Source: Klebsormidium nitens (lineage: Eukaryota; Streptophyta; Klebsormidiophyceae; Klebsormidiales; Klebsormidiaceae). From it: a stretch of DNA of 64,000 nt. Positions 61,401 through 64,000 of this stretch are shown here, piece by piece. The DNA is taken from positions 124,001 through 188,000 of the forward strand of contig DF237040.1 of assembly GCA_000708835.1 (NCBI GenBank). The letters are read 5' to 3'. The notes under the pieces are model-generated. The model worked only from the letters and a program-made list of their open reading frames with translations. It ran no database searches and was not told the DNA's origin. A program made the position numbers and the translations under genes. Positions within the stretch are counted from its first letter, which is position 1. Every line of letters begins with the position of its first letter.

Positions 61401-63297
61401 GCGGAGCTGCTGCCAGACAGCCTGGAGGTGGGGCGCCGTTTTCTTAACCCTTTCGAAACTTCAGTTGTGCAGCGTAACCCACCAAGGAACGCATGTTCCG
61501 AGTGACCGATATCATAGGATAATATCATACATTGGTAAATTGATCCAGCCCAAGCAACAATCGGTTTCTTTTGTTTATGTACTGGCGTTTTCTGAAAGAA
61601 TAGAGCAGGGGGCGCTTGCTTCACCCCCTAGTTCCCCTGTTCGGCTTTTTCTGCGACGGGTTCCATTGTCTTCTGTGACGGGATCCCTTCGTTTACGTTC
61701 TGCGTGCTTACGCTCGTCGCCTCTATCGCGTGTTGCTGCTTGCGCTGGCTTTGACGTCAACATCTGGCATCACTGAGCCGGGGAAGTATATCTGTTGGGA
61801 GAAGGCTCTGACGGGTTCCCTTCGTTTGTGCTGGGGTCTTTCGCCGTTGTGTTGTAGCACAGAGGTGCGTGGCGGCTGATCCACGTGGATGGTTTGTGTT
61901 GCATATGTTTCATGAACGGTGCAAGTGCTCGTTCTCAAGGGCTCGACAACCGCAATTGACACCAGCGTAAATCTCGATGTCAAAGCCTGAAATTCTCTTG
62001 ATTGAAAAGATGCTCATATTGAGCAAAGGTTTTGGTCGCCCTTGCTTCGAGGGGTTTGACAGCAAGATTGCTGGGTCGAGCTGTTAATCACGTGTACAGG
62101 ATCGTTCGAGCCAACTCCAGGATCTGCTGCTGATTCCTGCTTAAAAAGTTGTTCTCTTGTTGGAGCTTGTGCATATCTAACATAGGTAAGACGTCCTCAG
62201 CGCCTTACTGATTCGTGGATCGTTCAGCCAATTACACCTTTATTCGTCGCTTCGTGGGAAGCCAACCCCATCGCCAAATCCGCCTCCTTATCATAGGACG
62301 CTTCGTGGAGCAACTCGACCATCGCTTATGGTCGCCCTGACCAGTGCTTATTCTCCTGCAGGAAGCCAGTCCCACGGCAATCGCCGCATCTGCCACCCTC
62401 TCCATCGCTTTCATGGAGGCTCTCAGCTGTTTCATGAAGACGTTGGAGCAAGGCCCTGGTTCTCAGAAGCGCTCCCCTTCCACCCCCCTCCTCTGGTCTC
62501 TTCTCTTTGGTCTCGGTCCCGCTTTCGGAGGTCTTTTGGCCGTTTTTGCGCAGCGCGTCGCAAAGTTTTCGCAAGCCGGGATGATGGGAGGAGCGGCGGG
62601 GCTCATGCTCGCGCTCGGCGCGGCTCGACCAGTACAATTGCTTTTGGGGGATCATCCGCCGTGGCTAAACATGGTTTTGTTTCTAGGGTTAGGCGCGGTT
62701 ACGTTCGGGTTAGTGGGTCACTGGGCCGTCGGGCGGGGCGTGCATAAGAAGACGGACGAGGAAGAGGCGGTGCTCAAGAGTGACGGGAAATTGTTGGACA
62801 CGCCGGTTTCTAAAGCGGCCATGTTAGCGGTGACGGCGATTTTGATCCACGCATGGGTTGAGGGTTTGGTGCTTGGGGTTGCGGCTCGGTTAGCGGAGGG
62901 CAACATCGGTTTGCACATGCTAGCCCCAGTCGTGCTGCATAGCTTGCCCCGGGGGGCGGCAGTGGCCGCCATAATCGGCGCTCTTAGCAAGAGTCCTCGG
63001 GGCGCGTTACTGAGTTCGGCGTTGTCAGGGTTCGCGGGACCGGTTGGAGCCGTTGTGGCGTTAGCACTTGGGATCAGGCGGTTACAGCCGTTGGATGATG
63101 TGATGATGCTTGCGAGCGGAGCAATCATTCTGGGCGCGTGGAAGCACCTGCTGCCAAGGGCTTGGAGGTTAGATGGAAGAAGAACGCTGGCGGGGCTGTT
63201 TGTAGGAGCCGGTTTTGCTGCGATGAGTTTCTGTGGTACGCATCTGTTGTGCGCACACACATTCTTGTGCGTAGCTGCTCCTGATGCAGTGACTTGA
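58452..63297 (+). CDS. ZIP-family metal (zinc) transporter of the plant At3g08650 type, four exons
   Basis: Exons 58452-59018, 59684-59863, 61194-61427 and 62362-63297 are all in phase 0, giving 638 aa. Residues ~14-42 include a hydrophobic signal segment (GLAVLLLAVCCLTAAVSG). A hydrophilic luminal stretch follows to ~115, then about eight membrane helices. The ZIP metal site is visible: helix 4 HAFGEGAGVGVSFAG (H220, E224) and helix 5 VHNIPEGLAVSMVLSS, the HNxPEG motif (H251, N252, E255). The loop after helix 5 leads to FAAGCMIWMVFAELLPDSLE. The exon 4 half is rich in Gly and Ala and contributes the remaining helices. The family moves zinc or related divalent metals into the cytosol, from outside or from an organelle; the N-terminal signal favours the secretory route. 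The start chosen is the first ATG of the frame that gives a signal segment; MPRYRG at residue 15 is an alternative. Introns 2 and 3 contain degenerate copies of the next exon's start. Confidence 0.93.
60852..61060 (+). repeat. Two degenerate copies of ZIP exon 3 start
   Basis: True exon 3 (61194) follows CCAACAAATCCGTCGCAG and starts GTGCACAACATCCCCGAGGG. Copy 1 at 60874 follows TCAACAAATCCGTAG and reads GTGCACGAGTCTGCC, then GGCCAGCATGGTCCTTCTCT, with an internal deletion. Copy 2 at 60999 follows CGTCCAG and encodes VHKILGCLTVSMVLSSNGFS in the true phase, so the HNxPEG metal motif has become HKILGC. Both are upstream of the functional exon, in the same orientation. Confidence 0.88.
62245..62315 (+). 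repeat. Degenerate copy of ZIP exon 4 start
   Basis: True exon 4 begins GAAGCCAGTCCCACGGCAAT, then CGCCGCATCTGCCACCCTCT. At about 62258 the intron has GAAGCCAACCCCATCGCCAA and ATCCGCCTCCTTATCATAGG, then a CTTCGTGGAG block that matches the later TTCATGGAGG of the exon. The preceding CAG acceptor has become GTG, so this copy has no splice site. It lies about 104 bp before the real exon. Confidence 0.7.
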
Positions 63298-64000
63298 CTT
63301 CGTTTCGGGTTACTAATAGTTGGTGTGGATAGTAATTTTCTTTTTAAATTCGTGAAAGCAAATTTTAACTCAACCTTCTTTTTGAAGTCACCCACCTTGC
63401 TTTGCACAACGGGATTCAACGAAGCCTATGGCCCGATGAATTTTGTGCGATCATTGTGGCTCCGGCCTTCATAATTTCGAGTCTGGCTGCTTCGTTAGTT
63501 GCTGTTTGGGCATTAAGCGACTAGGCAGTATGCCAGGACGGCAGGCCTTGGAGTACCACTAGCGAGTCATTGTGCATTCGATCATGGAAGTGTTTTTCGA
63601 TTGACCTATGATTCGGTTTTGTTTGATCGCAGGCCGCTAGCTCGCGTTACGCCGCTATTCACAAATCTACCTCTGATTGACACGCCTCGCATTGAATACA
63701 ATGTTATCTTAGCAAGCGCCTGGGTCGCGGCCGCCGGGGCGTATCAGTAATTTACTGAAACTTCTTCACACGCATGATAGGATGGAGCGCCCTTGACGGT
63801 GTGTAGCATAACGTATCACACATATATCCGCGCAGCCGCATGGACATTTCTAGCTCAGCAGGCCCCTGTACCGGCGAGTGACCACGGTTGGGCTGACTGC
63901 AATAGGCACAACCGTCAACGTCACCTTGTAATAATATATGGATGTCTGTCGCGGGCAACATGCGTGACCGTAGCTCAGCACACGGATGAGAGCTCTCGTC
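63298..64000. other. 3' flank of the ZIP gene to window end, no supported gene
   Basis: Contains the ZIP 3' UTR and AT-rich sequence with TATATA and GCGGCCGC-like patches. Open frames are short and without domains. Confidence 0.5.

Noticed and set aside
1-64000. CRISPR arrays, operons, prokaryotic promoters, rRNA and tRNA genes
   Set aside because: Spliced genes throughout indicate a nuclear eukaryotic sequence; no regular repeat-spacer array and no tRNA cloverleaf or rRNA signature was seen. Short tRNAs could be missed by eye.

Overview
This is a nuclear genome window from a eukaryote, most likely a streptophyte (a charophyte-grade green alga such as Klebsormidium, or an early land plant). 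The evidence is intron-rich genes with GT-AG splice sites, an EID1-like F-box protein, a plant-type VPS37, a predicted plastid MsrB with a transit peptide, and a ZIP transporter of the plant At3g08650 type. The species name is inference. No CRISPR, operon, rRNA or recognisable tRNA was seen.

Layout: 1-97, last exon of a + strand gene entering from the left. 1639-7740 (-), GH99 endo-alpha-1,2-mannosidase, nine exons, 395 aa. 8645-13062 (+), CIR-N/zinc-knuckle splicing-type protein. 14074-16488 (-), MsrB, four exons, 204 aa, sharing a 517-bp divergent promoter with 17006-19806 (+), PNO1, three exons, 236 aa. 21436-23238 (-), EID1-like F-box protein, two exons, 571 aa. 24327-26628 (-), ESCRT-I VPS37, four exons, 204 aa. 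28985-42467 (+), anaphase-promoting complex subunit APC6/CDC16, thirteen exons, 540 aa, with a 5.4-kb intron. 43580-45746 (+), small secreted eight-cysteine protein, 118 aa. 46611-46875, a MITE with perfect 25-bp terminal inverted repeats and TA target sites. 50072-56170 (+), unknown single-pass membrane protein with a very long disordered tail. 58452-63297 (+), ZIP metal transporter, 638 aa. I assembled exons by hand from splice signals, codon phase and family knowledge. In the complete models every exon phase closes exactly, which is strong internal support.

The most unusual finding is a recurrent set of degenerate, same-strand copies of exon edges inside introns ('ghost exons'). In APC6 they precede exons 8, 10, 11 and 12. 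The exon 11 acceptor region is triplicated at an exact 167-bp period, and the exon 12 start occurs five times. In the ZIP gene they precede exons 3 and 4. In VPS37 a copy of the exon end lies just downstream of the real donor, with the GT destroyed. Almost every copy has lost the reading frame, a splice site or both, while one functional copy remains. This suggests repeated local tandem duplication across splice junctions as a mode of intron growth. A regulatory role for the decoy acceptors is possible but untested.

Functionally these are unlinked housekeeping genes: ER/Golgi glycan trimming, splicing, protein repair, 40S assembly, ubiquitin ligases, endosomal sorting and metal transport. Two are lineage-specific-looking secreted or membrane proteins. 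No operon logic applies.
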